Shown here: positions 21,037-32,959 of the stretch, piece after piece
Numbering within the stretch: position 1 is the first letter of the stretch
Layout: every line of letters begins with the position of its first letter
Source: Sthenelais limicola
Taxonomy: Eukaryota; Annelida; Polychaeta; Phyllodocida; Sigalionidae
Assembly (NCBI GenBank): GCA_942159475.1
Contig: OW804095.1
Location: 54,526,773-54,590,772 of the forward strand
DNA: 64,000 nucleotides
Direction of reading: 5' to 3'
The notes under the pieces: generated by a model
The model's database searches: none
What the model saw: the letters and a program-made list of their open reading frames with translations, nothing else
What the model was told of the DNA's origin: nothing
Made by a program: the position numbers and the translations under genes

Positions 21037-22503
21037 CAACTTGATGACAACAAATCTTCTGGAGTTGAGGGTCTAGATAATGCTACAATAAAGGATGCTT
21101 TGATTGGTGGTATATCTTTGTTTACTAGAATTATAAATAGAACTTTCAAGGATGGCAATTTCCCTATAAAATGGAAAAAATCTCCAGTAGTTCTGATTCC
21201 TAAATCGGGGAAAAGAAATCTAATTGATAATGTGAGAGCTATTACCCTGGTAGCATCAATGAGCAAGATTGTTGAGAGAATTATTTATACACGCATGAAT
21301 GATTATTTGGAATGTAACAACATATTGTATGAGGAACAGTTTGGGTTTCGTTCACACCGATCTACTGCCATCGCAATCGATAATTACCTGGAGGCTGTTC
21401 ATAGAGAATTAAATAATGGAAAAAAAGTAGCCGCAGTATATTTCGATGTCAAAAAGGCTTTCAACTCTGTCTCTCATAGCCTGTTGTTAAAAAAGATCGG
21501 AAATTTGGGAATTAATAAACAAAGTGTATCGCTCCTTAGAAGCTTTCTGTCCGGTAGATCACAATACGTTAGATCTAGATGTGGTAACAGTATTGAGTAT
21601 CCATTATATGCTGGAATTCCCCAAGGAAGCATTCTTGGTCCACAAATGTTCTCGATTTTTATCAATGATTTGGTGGAAATGAATTTTAATGGTTATTTAA
21701 CACTTTACGCTGACGATGCTGTAGTTGTGGTCGCAAAACATAACTTGTACCAACTCGAACGCGCCACTCAGTCAGATGTGGAAATGTATGTTCACTGGTG
21801 CAAGACTAACCAGCTTGCAGTAAATGAGAAAAAAACTAAGCTTCAACTATTTGGTGTGAGAAATGATCACTTTGATGGGAGAAGATTTGACATTTTGTGT
21901 AATAGGTGTGTAATCCAGCGAGTCAAGATTTTTAAATACTTGGGTTGCAGTATAGATGAAAAATTGACACTAAACACCCATGTTAATAACATGATTCAAT
22001 CGGCGAACTGGAAACTCGGTGAACTACACAGACGTAAAAAATTGATAAATGGTTGATTGTGTATTATTATCTTTAAAACATTTATCTTGCCATTGGTGGA
22101 GTATGCAAATGCATTAATTGGCACAGCGGCCACAGGCTTGCTAAAAAAATTAGATCGAACCCTTAACAGGGCGTTGCGGATTGCATATGGTAGTAATATC
22201 TCTTTAGAGGAGAAATATGCCAAAGCCAAAATCATGCCGTTAGAGATAAGAAGAAAAATTTCTATGCTAAAACTAATCCATTCAAAAAGGGTAGATTACC
22301 TAAAGAAACCCACATCTACCACAGAGCTAAGAAATTGTAATGAACCAAAATTATACTTGGCTAGACCAAGGTCTGATAGGTTCAGAAACAGTTTGTATTA
22401 CGCAGGTCTGAAAACATGGAACGATTTGCCCTTACATATAAGGGAGATTGGGGATATATATCTATTTGAGGATGCATTGAAAATCCAGTTCTCTACTATA
22501 TGA
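21037..22503 (+). pseudogene. LINE reverse transcriptase ORF2, 5'-truncated, one in-frame stop
   Basis: This frame encodes the RT and C-terminal part of a non-LTR retrotransposon polyprotein. The endonuclease is missing. RT motifs occur in order: KKSPVVLIPKSGK, NVRAITLVASMSKIVERI, EEQFGFRSHRST, motif A YFDVKKAFNSVSH, GIPQGSILGPQMFSIFINDL, the catalytic YADDAVVV near 21709-21732, WCKTNQLAVNEKKTKLQLFG, and FKYLGCSIDEKLTLNTHV. A single TGA at 22054-22056 interrupts the frame. The same frame then continues through LVEYANALIG, LNRALRIAYG and LKTWNDLPLHIREIG to the natural stop at 22501. Apart from that stop it is intact, so it decayed recently. The motifs suggest the Jockey/CR1-like group, but the clade is not settled. 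Confidence 0.93.
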
Positions 22504-22820
22504 GTCATCTTGCTTAAGTTGGGAATTTGTCCGACGTTGAGTTTTTTTAACAGCCATGTTCTTAAAATAGTAAAATGCGGTGACAATATCTATTGGTGGA
22601 ACAAATGACTTGATGGGAGATTTCCTATTATGTAATGTGTATTATTATATTATGTAATATCTGAACAACATGAACTTGAGAAAGTAATTAGGATCGTTAT
22701 TTGGATTACTTGGCGACGCACGAAAGAAAACTACATTTGTTAGTCATGCGTATTTTCTAACTCTTAAAGATCAGAGATGTTACATTTAAGGCCAATAAAA
22801 AATATTTAAAAAAAATAAAT
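22504..22820 (+). other. Probable LINE 3' UTR and A-rich tail
   Basis: This non-coding sequence follows the LINE stop codon. It ends in an A-rich segment with overlapping AATAAA signals (about 22790-22820), consistent with the 3' terminus of the LINE above. Confidence 0.5.
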
Positions 22821-23869
22821 ATATATGCTATTTTTTTCAGCTAATTTGAGCAGCGATAGAGCACTGCACTAAATGAGTCTTTAGTCAATCTGACAATCAT
22901 TTTGCGCAATCAGTGTGCAAGGATATTGATCTATTTATCTATAGCTCTTAGGTGTGAGCATTGTCTGTTACGTAAGATGCTTACTTAGGAAATCTCAGTA
23001 GAATGATAGACTTGTGCCTGGTTTGTGCTGAGGTCGGCACTTTCTGTCGTGTAATGGTCCATGTCCATTGGCCCTGCCGCCTGGCCGACTATCATACTTT
23101 ACCACTGTGGTGTCTCGGCTACAGTTATGTGTTTTCTATGTTTGTATTTAAATGGATAGGCAGTCTTTGATGCATGAATGATATTCATAGATAATGAAGG
23201 ATATTCACCATCTATGTAAAATTCAACAGATCTATAGGCAGCTACCATATTGATACTGCGTACTGATACTGCCTAATTCTACAATACTACTTAGTTGTGG
23301 CCGTCTCATATTCTTCTGCCATGTTTTAAAGATTAAAGGTTTCACTTTGGAAGCCTATTACTTTTTTAAACAGAAATTCTGGTTCATTTCCGTTGATAAT
23401 TGTATATATTGGACTATATCTCACTTCTAATATCTGATTTGTGACAATATTACTACAGCACTGAATTGGAAACTTTTGGAATCAATGTAAAAAAATAAAA
23501 ATGTTATTTGAATTTGTTCACGATGAAATTGATCCCAACTCTCTTTAAAAATGATGATGCTTTTCAAAATATTCATATCGTGAATATTTCAATATAAAGC
23601 CTGAGATTCATGTTGTTCTAGGTACTTATTTCGTTCGATATGTTCCAATTTATGACCCCATACCTTAGAACAAACTCGATTTCACATGATTTCGTTTTCA
23701 ATTTTATGATCAGAAAAGCGCCGCCTTGAAGCAATTACAGGTTATACACAATTGTGGTTATGGGAAATATGGAACTCTTACAATACAGGCATCGGTATTG
23801 ACAGAAACAATGTAGTAATGGGATTGCAGATTTCGTCTAGGCGCTGCCATGTTACTGGGTTCATTACAC
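22821..23869. other. Gene-free stretch
   Basis: No gene is visible. A patch at 23025-23100 (GTCCATTGGCCCTG..CCTGGCCGACTATC) resembles 19258-19300 (GTCCATTGCCATGGCCAG..CGGCCGACTAT), suggesting a shared dispersed repeat fragment of unknown type. Confidence 0.4.
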
Positions 23870-23920
23870 AAAGGATTAATGCCATATATTGAGGCCCTGC
23901 TGGTGCAATGTTTGGGGCAG
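23870..23920 (-). repeat. Fragment of the AAAGGATTA family, reversed
   Basis: AAAGGATTAATGCC..GAGGCCCTGCTGGTGCA..GTTTGG matches the complement of the right arm of 48367-49226, which has GACCGACATAGAGGGGCTGC followed by TGGTGCATAGTTTGG. It is a short, diverged copy. Confidence 0.5.
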
Positions 23921-25613
23921 AATTCCGAGTAGAGGTGAAGCCGATGGATTATGTACAAGCAGTGCACTAGCAATAGAGGTTATTAATCATGTATTCTCTG
24001 TTTAAAGTAGTTTAGCCCCAAGACCGTTAAAGGCAATGATATCTTAAAGAAATATTGTCTGAGGATCCACTCCCTCCTTTTGCGATCTGTACATTGAGTG
24101 TAGGAAAACCTCTAATGGAAGCTACAGACCTGTGCATTTAAAATTTCAGTAACATTACAGGGTTTTAAAACAGTAATGTTAATATTTCCTAATAAAAGGA
24201 TGTTCGTCGAAGCTGATCCGTAAGTACAACAGCCAAGTCCCAATTATTTAACTCCATTTAGCTATGTCTAACTTATAGTCATTCACAGGTGCCAATTGAG
24301 AAAGCTTAGGTTAAAGGTCTGTGCAGCTCAAGAAGGAACTGAGGGTGCTATGTAACATCACAATGTCGTGCCTGAAATGTATACAATACCTCTCCCGACT
24401 AGTGCATTATGTACATTGCACGTTCATTTTAAGATTTAACCACCTTGTGACGTAGGCTAACAGTCGCACCCTGAATGGAGTGTTAAACTATGGAAGTACT
24501 TTTTCCCCCATCTAAATGGGTAAAACTCACTAAATGTTAGGTTCCATTTAATTAAGTACCACTGGGGATTTTCTCATGATATCTTTGGGTTTAGTGACCC
24601 TTTAACCACCCACTATCTACCATTCCTACACCGTCTACCTAAAATGAATCAACACTATAGTCCTCCCGCTTTTTTCTACTGACCAATAAATCATGATTAA
24701 CTACTACCTCATTAAACTCTCACCATTCATAGCCTACTGTCATCACGTCAGGATAGGACAGTAGATTATGAATTGGGGACAAGGACAGCAATCATGACCC
24801 GTCATACAAAAGAAAACATTGCTTCCTTCTCTTGTATCCTCAGACCCTACCTCCTGGGAACTCGTTGGAAGAGAAAAGAAGTAGGCTAACAATCAGTGCT
24901 GCACTCTCTACTGCACTAAAATACATGTTCACACGTACAAAGTTCAGTCTCCTGCTCCCTTAGAGATCTATTACTGTTTTCCCTTTGTGTTGATCATTTT
25001 CAAACGACCATAACGGACAATTTGTCGGTAGAGTTTTTTAAAACTCAGAATAGAACACCTGTCAGACTTTGGAAAGGTAAGAAAAATAATAAAAAGGGAA
25101 CTGACTTTGGAACATTTATCATCATTAGAAACATAAATAGAAACTATGGTTGCCTACTGAGAATATGTCTTCTTTAGTATTTCTATAATAGGACTAGGCT
25201 CAATTTTTAAGTGCTCAAACAAAAATCGCGTATTTGTCCCAAATATTATTCACAACGAATAATAATAAATAATAATATCATTGATCTAGATGTAGACTAT
25301 ATTGGATTAGCAGGAATAATTGAAAATAACATCGTGAAATTGATGTAGTGTTATTGACTGAATAAATATATAAACGAAAACTAAGACAACAGAATAGTAC
25401 TTGAGTAGGTTCACACAAATGTAACTCCTCTTTCAACTACGTACACAATTCTTCAGCAACAACAATACTTGCCCACAACCGTTGACAGAAAGAATAACGT
25501 GATAGACGTGATAGCCAGAGGAGAAAAGATCCGACTGAACCATGTGAAACACATATATGTACATGTACAGCGTAATAGAGATATTTCGGATAACAGGTTA
25601 TCAATCCTCAATT
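23921..25613. other. Gene-free AT-rich stretch
   Basis: No coding motif is visible. A small hairpin lies at 24148-24182 (AACATTAC..TTTTAAAA..GTAATGTT). Nothing else was recognised. Confidence 0.4.
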
Positions 25614-25971
25614 CATATGTGATGTGTTACAGGAAAATGAGTCACAAGTCGCAAAATTAATACTTTTCAAAGTGATTTATTTACAAGAACCCTTGCTCAC
25701 AATGTTTAATTAAGACTGTGTATTGAAGATATCTATGTCTATCTGAGGTTATACTAAGGAGTATATTTAACTGCTATAATAGGGATTGACACTCAAGAAA
25801 TCTTGCTAACTTTTATTTTCATGCATACAAGAATATAGAAGTACTTATTAGATGTCCTTATGTTTACCATCTTTGGAATCCCCTAGATCTCATCTTGTCA
25901 AATAATATAATGATATCTCAAAATCCATGTTTTGCAACTTGTGACTCATTTTCTTGTGACACATCACATGT
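25614..25971. mobile_element. MITE with ~35-bp terminal inverted repeats
   Basis: The left end CATATGTGATGTGTTACAGG, AAAATGAGTCACAAGTCGCAA is complementary to the right end TTGCAACTTGTGACTCATTT, TCTTGTGACACATCACATG. The interior is AT-rich and non-coding. The right-end motif recurs alone at 26645-26687, so this is a family. No clear target-site duplication could be assigned. Confidence 0.7.
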
Positions 25972-26034
25972 TATTCGTTACAACAGACCTGTTCGTATGA
26001 AATGCCTTTTAATTCTATAACTTAAAATTCAACA

Positions 26035-26494
26035 ACAAAATGCTAAATGAAGTACCCAATTACGCCTACCTAGGGACGGTACTCGATTCTAGATTAAACT
26101 GCCAAGCCCAGGTAAACAAGGTAATCAAAACTGTAAATTATAAAGTCCACACCTTCTCAGAACCTACCTCAATAAGAAAACCAGCCTCCAAATCTATAAA
26201 ACCATGATAATACCACATTTTGACTACAATTCGGCCTTTTATCAATTTGGTACCCAACAGAACCGAGATAAGCTAGAAAGACTTCAGAACAGGGCTATTC
26301 GCATTATTTCGCATGCTGGGAAGTTTGACAGCATGTCTGGAATAAGGTCATCCCTGGGGCTACTACCCCTACAAGACCATAGAGACCACCTCATTCTGGG
26401 AATTATGCATAGCAGGTCCCAAGAACAACAATTCAGTAAAGAATCTATAAATATACTCGATAGGATAACCTTTGAAATGCAAAGATATATTTGA
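26035..26494 (+). pseudogene. LINE ORF2 fragment, first part, interrupted
   Basis: This piece carries the post-RT region of a non-LTR polyprotein: VPNYAYLGTVLDSRLNCQAQ, then after a one-base frame change near 26157 YLNKKTSLQIYKTMIIPHFD, and LERLQNRAIRIISHAGKF. The YLGxxLD and LQNRAIRII motifs are typical of LINE thumb and connection regions. The rest of the C-terminus lies at 27014-27151, so about 0.5 kb of other repeat has been inserted between them. Confidence 0.8.
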
Positions 26495-26690
26495 TATACT
26501 GTCTTAAAATTTGATGCATGTATCCGTATGACTTAAGGCACTAAACCCTCCAAAACCATAACATAACAAAACCCTCCAAAACCATAACATTCCAACAAAG
26601 AGATCTTGTGGATAAATCGCTTTCAAAAATATCATTTTAGCAACTTTTGACTCATTTTCCTGAAACACATCACATATAATATTAAAGAGA
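26475..26690 (+). repeat. Dispersed repeat inserted in the LINE fragment
   Basis: The order GCAAAGATATATTTGATATA, TATGACTTAAGG, ATTCCAACAAAGAGATCTTG and ATAAATCGCTTT is repeated at 54632-54750. It contains a 26-bp tandem duplication (AAACCCTCCAAAACCATAAC) and ends with the CTCATTTTCCTG..ACATCACAT motif of the MITE at 25614-25971. Confidence 0.65.
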
Positions 26691-27013
26691 AGGGCCGGGT
26701 TTACTAACCCTGTCAGGGATCAAGTAGTTTTAGACATAGTCTTTTCAGGCACAAATACAAACCACCAATTTCACAGTAGCTGTCATCACCACAATTAGTA
26801 AGTAATGTGTTGTGATACCCATATACAAGCAATAAATGCTGGGATGTCCACATATTAAGACGTACTGCCATCGTATATTCACCGTGGTAGTGGGCATGTG
26901 AAATCATGGCACAATTTTTCACCCCCATCATCCAGCATTTGACGTACATTGGCCACGATTGCCAGTAACCGGCCCAGCGATCGGCCGTTGTAATGTGAAT
27001 GGGCCTTAAGAGA
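26691..27013. other. Remainder of the insertion within the LINE
   Basis: No gene was recognised. The GGGCCGGG..ACTAACCC end and the ATGTGAATGGGCCTTAAG end suggest weak inverted-repeat termini, not confirmed. Confidence 0.35.
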
Positions 27014-27151
27014 GCCCCTAAGTACTATGGTGCCCAGGCATGGAACAAACTACCCCCAGACATAAAAAACATAGACAACCGCAAACATTTCAGTCACAAA
27101 ATCAAATCACACACAACCTTACCCAAGGGGGAAACCTACAGAATTAAATGA
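27014..27151 (+). pseudogene. LINE ORF2 fragment, C-terminal part
   Basis: The frame reads APKYYGAQAWNKLPPDIKNI followed by DNRKHFSHKIKSHTTLPKG and ends at TGA (27149-27151). The YYGAQAWNKLPxxIK motif is the classic end of LINE ORF2. It continues the fragment at 26035-26494. The 3' UTR appears to run to an A-rich tail at about 27432-27457 after ATGTTGAATAAA. Confidence 0.8.
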
Positions 27152-27619
27152 ACATCCCATGACCACAGGAACTCCCCAGGACTGAACGCAATATGACAGA
27201 TGGTTAAAACACACTGCTACAGACAGACAGAATAACTGATCCTATCATGTAGATTAACAACTATCATCTTTCCTTCTACACTAATTACTAATTACCTTTA
27301 CTTATGCACCACTCCTTTCCTTCTATAGTAGTAGGACTGCACCTAACAGCCCCTGGCGGAAAATCATGGACAATGCTAAATAATAGCCCCTGTGAGCCTT
27401 GTATATCCTTATCACTAATGGCTGTATAAATATGTTGAATAAAAAAAACAAAAAAACTAGGTCCACTTAATTGGTGGCATTATCGCTGCACTTTAGTCTG
27501 ATATAGGAGATAACGCTAACCATTCTGAACTGCTATATATATACCAATAATTACACATCAAGACTTATGTACACATAAGTTATTGTTTTCTACTTCATCC
27601 AACATCGTTTTTTCATTAC

Positions 27620-27955
27620 TCAAAAGGAAATGAGCATTGTTATAATTACTTTTGGTGGCTGCATAACACTTATCCCACTTATCCCAATCCCAAGCTTCTC
27701 ACCATCTGTAAGCCACTTGGCTTTTGAGTGGATTAATGTACCCTGTGCTTCTAGTTCTCTTAATATTAATCTCTGCTCCTCACGATCTAGCTGAATACGG
27801 TTCACTTTGGTGTCTCGTTCTTTAATTCTTCCATTCGCATTCTTTCGCTGTACTTTTTTCTATACTTGTATGAATTGCCAGTGCGTGTACCTTCTGTTTA
27901 AAATATTTCCATTCTAGCTTGGTGTTGTTAATAAAATTACCATCCTCCCCCAGTA
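27620..27955 (-). pseudogene. LINE endonuclease-RT linker fragment
   Basis: On the minus strand the frames read NFINNTKLEWKYFKQKVHAL and, after a frameshift, REEQRLILRELEAQGTLIHS then KAKWLTDGEK. The W-x-x-x-K..(long helical stretch)..GA/GT-x-I-x-SKAKW-x-x-GEK pattern lies between endonuclease and reverse transcriptase in L1/Tx1-like LINEs. Neither flanking domain was found here, so it is an isolated fragment. Confidence 0.65.
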
Positions 27956-28609
27956 TGGTGCATGCTCTGGGTCTTTACGACAATTTACACCCAGCCACAT
28001 TACTGTCAGTTTTGGTGGGGGAGTGTCAGGCGCCCTCACCCAATGAGAGTGCCAGCGTCACGACATCTGTTCGCAAGTTTGTGTTTGTTTTTAAATATTG
28101 TATTCAGCATTGAACAATATGTAATACAACATTAATTTCAGATCAAGCTGATTTACTTGTACAAAACGACACAATGAATATGATAAAGTAATTCTCAAAT
28201 TTGTTGCAAATCGCAACGAAAAATAGCAAAAGACATATAAAAACCATAACTGAGGACTGTGTCACTGAGTTCGACATACAAAATAACCATGTCCAAGGTA
28301 ACCCATATCAAGCACAAAGGTACCAATTTATAGGTATTGGCAATCGACTTTAGTATCTAAGAATCAGAGCTGTCCTACTCCCAGCGAAAGTGATGTTAAT
28401 GTGGAGGGGCGTAGTATGGAGCGACTCAGCCTACATGGGGGTGTTGAGAATTGCTGGCTTGGTCTAGAGGCGCAAATGATCTTTCTAAAAGTTTCTTCTT
28501 GTATATTTTTGTATATTGTATATTTTTGTATATTTTTCGTTTACTGTTTCCTGTACCCTCTGCTTCTCATATGATTAACGAGTTTTATATAACTTCATTT
28601 TCATTTGAT
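27956..28609. other. Unassigned stretch
   Basis: No gene was recognised. A GTATATTTTT low-complexity run lies at 28500-28540. Confidence 0.35.
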
Positions 28610-28798
28610 AAGGACCCTCTGGAAAAGCTATGGTTATCATAAAAAAGATGCACCCTTTTCCGGTGTAAAAAATACTTTATTATTGTTGTTACATAGACTT
28701 TGTACACACTTCCGGAAATAAACATTATACATACATACATACATACATACATACATGTACATGTACATGTACATGTATACATACATACATACATACAT
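28610..28798 (+). repeat. LINE-type 3' tail ending in a CATA/CATGTA microsatellite
   Basis: AAGGACCCTCTGGAAAAGCT..ACTTTATTATTG..CGGAAATAAACATT is followed by about 70 bases of CATA and CATGTA repeats (28727-28798). The non-microsatellite part aligns with 29868-29985. Simple-repeat tails are usual for several invertebrate LINE clades. Confidence 0.7.
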
Positions 28799-29867
28799 GT
28801 GCCTCAAATCTTCAACTCATCCAATGCAGTGAGGGAACACTATCCTGACAGATACACATGAATAATAGGATACAATTTCATCCTGCAGAAAAAAGATCTC
28901 ATATGTATTCACACTGACCAGGACGCCTAGGCACCAACATGGTATTGAAGCTCACGCTCAAAACTACCACTAAAGTTGTTGGGGGCCTCATCTGATTCGC
29001 ACACGTATCTGACTGGAATGTGAGCACCCTTCATTAGATGTGGTGGGTACACCACTGGTTGGAATTTCACCTCTCTTATAGTGTCATTTTTACCTATGGA
29101 CAGTATGGCCCGGCCAGAGATTTTGCAGCCTATTGATATGTGGTCCCAGTGTCAGAAACGCGTTGCCAGGGTACCAATAATTCAACATCACCCAAACTTG
29201 GTGTATTCAACGTTTCACATATGAATAAATGATCATTGCAAGGGTCTGTGACAGGAGCATCAACAGAATATAAAAGAGGTACTATCAGAAATAAAATGTT
29301 AATCTGCTATGAGTGTAAACGATTTAACTCCCATTTGACAAAGACAGGCCTACCTAGCCATTTGCAACAATTCGTCCATATGCATGCCAATAAGCACTAA
29401 ATCCTAAAATTCACATAACGACGTGAGAGAGTAAACAAGAACTTCTATCTTGGTTTGGGTTGATCGACTTATTAATTAAGGTGATTAGCCGACATTCCAC
29501 AATATCCTAGGCGAAACATTGAATGAGTGAGTTAAGTGAGTTAAGTGAGCTTAGGAACATGATGTAGTTTGTCCCATCACCTACTCCAATACAATTTCCT
29601 TTGCTGGGGAGTTTCATTTATTATCCATTATGACCAAAGTCATAACGTATAATTCCCACTGAATTATAATGAGAAACACGATATTGCCATGCAGTTATTT
29701 ATGTCTTAAAGCTCAACGCTAATAAGAAATGACCGTATAATGGTCAGTACTAGTAGAAGCATAATAAAAAGAAATATGGGATTGTAATTTGGTATTTATG
29801 TATTGCTATATGTAATCTAATTTATCCCAGCATGCCTCATTATAATACAAGTAATCTAGTGTAGAAG
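28799..29867. other. Gene-free stretch between two LINE tails
   Basis: No motif-bearing frame is visible. A short GAGTTAAGT tandem lies at 29526-29549. Confidence 0.4.
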
Positions 29868-29985
29868 GGACCCCCTGAAAGAGCTATGATTGTCGTAGAA
29901 GGAGGACACTCATTTCCAGATATAGAATTGTTATTTATTGAAATCGCAATATGTGAACTGGAAATAAACAATATACATACATACA
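29868..29985 (+). repeat. Second copy of the LINE-type 3' tail
   Basis: GAAGGGACCCCCTGAAAGAG..TTATTTATTG..TGGAAATAAACAAT followed by CATACATACA matches 28610-28740 in order and spacing, with a much shorter simple-repeat tail. The two tails share a terminal structure and so represent one LINE family inserted twice within 1.3 kb. Confidence 0.7.
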
Positions 29986-32276
29986 AAGCTTCTCTTACAA
30001 TATTAGCGATCCGGTGGCGAACAGATGAAACGAATGTTCAATGACACAATGGATTAGTCCTGACGGTGGTCATTTTAATGAAAGATAGAGCGGAAACACT
30101 AAAGAAACCACTAATATCTAAACACCCATGCGTCACCATTAAAAATCAATTCAAACGTCAGAACTCTATCCACTTTGCCTGGATACATACTTTTAACTTT
30201 TTGTATTGTGTATATATGAGGCCGGCCCAGGCAATGCAACAATCTATTGATTAATATGACTTTGGCCCCTTTTTAATCATGCCCATAGTCACCTTAAACC
30301 TTCCTTTTTGTCTCACTCCTTGCTGTTCCTGGTGTTCATTATCCCTAATTGGCTTATCCATACATTCTTGCTTCCATGTCGCGGCAGCATAGTGGTTCCC
30401 GTGTCACGCTACTTAGTAATTGCACAGACGTCCTTGTAGGATTAATGTGCTGTCGCTGGGACATATTTTGACCAAATTTAATGAATGGAGGAATTGGGAT
30501 TAAGATGGGAAATTGTTCATCTTATATAACAGGTTTCTTCATATAATGTGTCTCTCAAGGAACTTCAACCTTCTTCGCAGAATAATCCGCAAGTCGAATT
30601 GCAAAATGTTATACCACACATTATTGCCCAGATATTCAAGGACAAGGACGCTTAATGTTGCTTCTCTTGTCTCATTGGAGAGACAAGTGCACTATAGTCG
30701 ACTAAATTGATCACTCTGCACCTCTTTATATCTGGGAATTCTGCATGGGAAGAATCTATGCATTCTACAAAGTACCCCTTGAAGAACCTTAAGGTGTCTC
30801 TCATGCGCCATTAAATAAATGGTCTTACCGAAGCAGCTAAATGATATTAGGATGCAGTGAAGCAGTGTAAGCAGGTAAGCAGGGCTTATTGTATCACAGT
30901 GAGCACTGCAGATCACCATTATAAAATGCGATCCTATTGTTGCCTTTTTCTCATATTAATAAAAAATATAACTAAAGATCTACTTGCTATTACAGTAGTT
31001 ATGGTATCCCCAAATGATGCACCCCTTCCTCTTCCACCCTACCCTCACCTCGCTGGACCCTCACCCCATGATCAATAACCATTGCACGATTGTTCGTAAC
31101 CTAGTAAACTTGGATTGGAATTCTATAACCAGACCTATTGAGTAGCCCTCACTGCACTGAAGATACATCTGATTTTATGGGGATCGTTACTTGTGCAAGG
31201 AAAATCATAGACTCGCCGCGTAGGGTTCATATGAATATGCATACCTCCGTCCCTGCATCATCATGCAAATGGTACTGGACGTGTTTCCAGAAGGTATATT
31301 AAACATAGACTACTTTCTGAAATGAAGTGCTGTGAGGGAAGAAGAAGGGCTAACATCTTCAAGGTCCTGGCAGCGTAGGGCCTTCTTTCTAATGGAGGTT
31401 GTTGTCTGTGGTGAGCTCCATACAATGTCCTCCAGTGTCTAGCCGGAGGGCCTGCAACTAAAGATGCACCTCCTCCCCCAGGCCCCTCTCCCTTGTGGTA
31501 GCTTGAGACATGGCAAGAGAAGCATGGACAAGGCACCTTCACCATTGGCCACTTCTTCAGCCGCAGGCCCACGGCTCTTACGTGTAGACCCTTCATGTCT
31601 AATGTATCCGCCTTCTAGGCTTGCAAAGGCTAATATACCGTAGTGAATTAGAAACGTTAAGAATATGTCAACGCTATAGGCTTCATTGTGTGACCTCCAT
31701 CAATATACATAGTCCACCTGGAATGCCTTTAATTGATACCAATGTAATTAAGTTACTTCATTTCGGGAAATCGTTTCTCATTTATAAATAACTCTATTGT
31801 ATAAGGCGTATAAGAGAAGGTGCTAGAAAAGGGAAACATCATATCCACCAATGTGATGAATTGATAATGACATACTTGATCTTCTAGTGGTCAACCTAGC
31901 CAATGCACAACAGAGAGAAATGTGCTATTTGTAGAATCTTTAGTAAAATTTAAATGTTCTTCTGAGTTTTTCTCCCAGCTAAAAACTTTAAGAATTACCA
32001 TCGATTTCCTTCAATATACTTCTATATTAAGTTCAGCCTAACTGATCCTAGCATGTGCTTATGTTAACTTAGTGAAGTAAGACTGCGTGAAAGTATATTT
32101 TTAGATAGTAAAAGAGATTGCTCTAACCGTGCTTTGTGATCAGCATTGCCAGCTAGGACTAATATTCTACCGTGATGTGTACTGTGATCTTATCAGGTTA
32201 CAAGCTACCAGACTATGGGAAGAGGAATTGTCATGGCATCTATAGCTCTTGCTATATATATATGCTCGGTCATTGC
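29986..32276. other. Gene-free stretch
   Basis: Many short frames occur but none resembles a protein family. The region 31260-31600 is the most GC-rich part and is open for 111 codons on the minus strand, with no motif. It is more likely old repeat than gene. Confidence 0.4.
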
Positions 32277-32345
32277 TGCACTCTACCTCACACCCCTCAG
32301 ATACCCTACTCTCACGCCACCTGCTCACACCCGCACTCACCTTAC
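32277..32345 (+). repeat. Local duplication, copy 1
   Basis: CTGCACTCTA followed by CCTCACACCCC and CTCACGCCACCTGCTCACAC to CCTTAC is repeated at 33091-33164, with only a 4-base GCTA insertion there. The similarity stops exactly at the insertion point of the MITE below. Confidence 0.85.
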
Positions 32346-32454
32346 AGGCCCTTGTCCACCAAGCCGATTCTCATGTGATTCTCACAGTATGTAGTGGGAA
32401 AGAGTCCTCTGAGGCACAAAATCGCATGAGAATCGACTTAGTGGACTAGGGCCT
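32346..32454. mobile_element. 109-bp MITE, copy 1, with TAC target duplication
   Basis: The ends AGGCCCTTGTCCACC and GGTGGACTAGGGCCT-like (GTGGACTAGGGCCT) are inverted. Internal arms include AAGCCGATTCTCATG and its complement. TAC flanks both sides. The same 109-bp element occurs at 41595-41703 flanked by TAA. A 3-bp duplication suggests the PIF/Harbinger superfamily; that is inference, as no transposase is present. Confidence 0.9.
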
Positions 32455-32959
32455 TACTAATCAAACCGCTTTTCTCACCCTCACTTCTGTTCGGACATCC
32501 CAGCAGTCGACTTCCCGCACCTTGCTGTCATTTTCACATGCCACCACTGCCACCCTCTTTAGTCTCTCTCCTCTGTCCCCTGCGAGTAATCCTTTAGATG
32601 TATTTTAATTTTAATTTGTCTTTGTATTTTATTCAATTAAATAGCTTTTATTCTTAATTACTTTTCAAAATTTGGAATCTCTTCTAGAATTTTTATTCTT
32701 AATAATTATTATCTCCAATTAAGCCGCGCCTACGCTCCTTTGATCATGGTGTTGCAGTAATGAGGGAAGCATTAGCTGCTTGTTAATGCCCTTTCATTAG
32801 GGGCCAATAGATAGTGACAGAAAGCATTCTTGGATGTTCCTCCAGTGGACAGACACAGCTGACTGTCACCGTGTCACTTCAAACTCAAACCTTCTCAGGA
32901 TGACCTGTTGGGAGTGTGGCCCCTACTGCTAGAGAGAACGATCGAGAACAAGTTATAGT

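Noticed and set aside
28585..28794. Cys/Tyr/Met repeat frame on the minus strand
   Set aside because: It is a translation of the CATA/CATGTA microsatellite.
31261..31596. 111-codon minus-strand frame
   Set aside because: No recognisable motif, no splice context, and a frame of this length is plausible by chance in a GC-richer patch.
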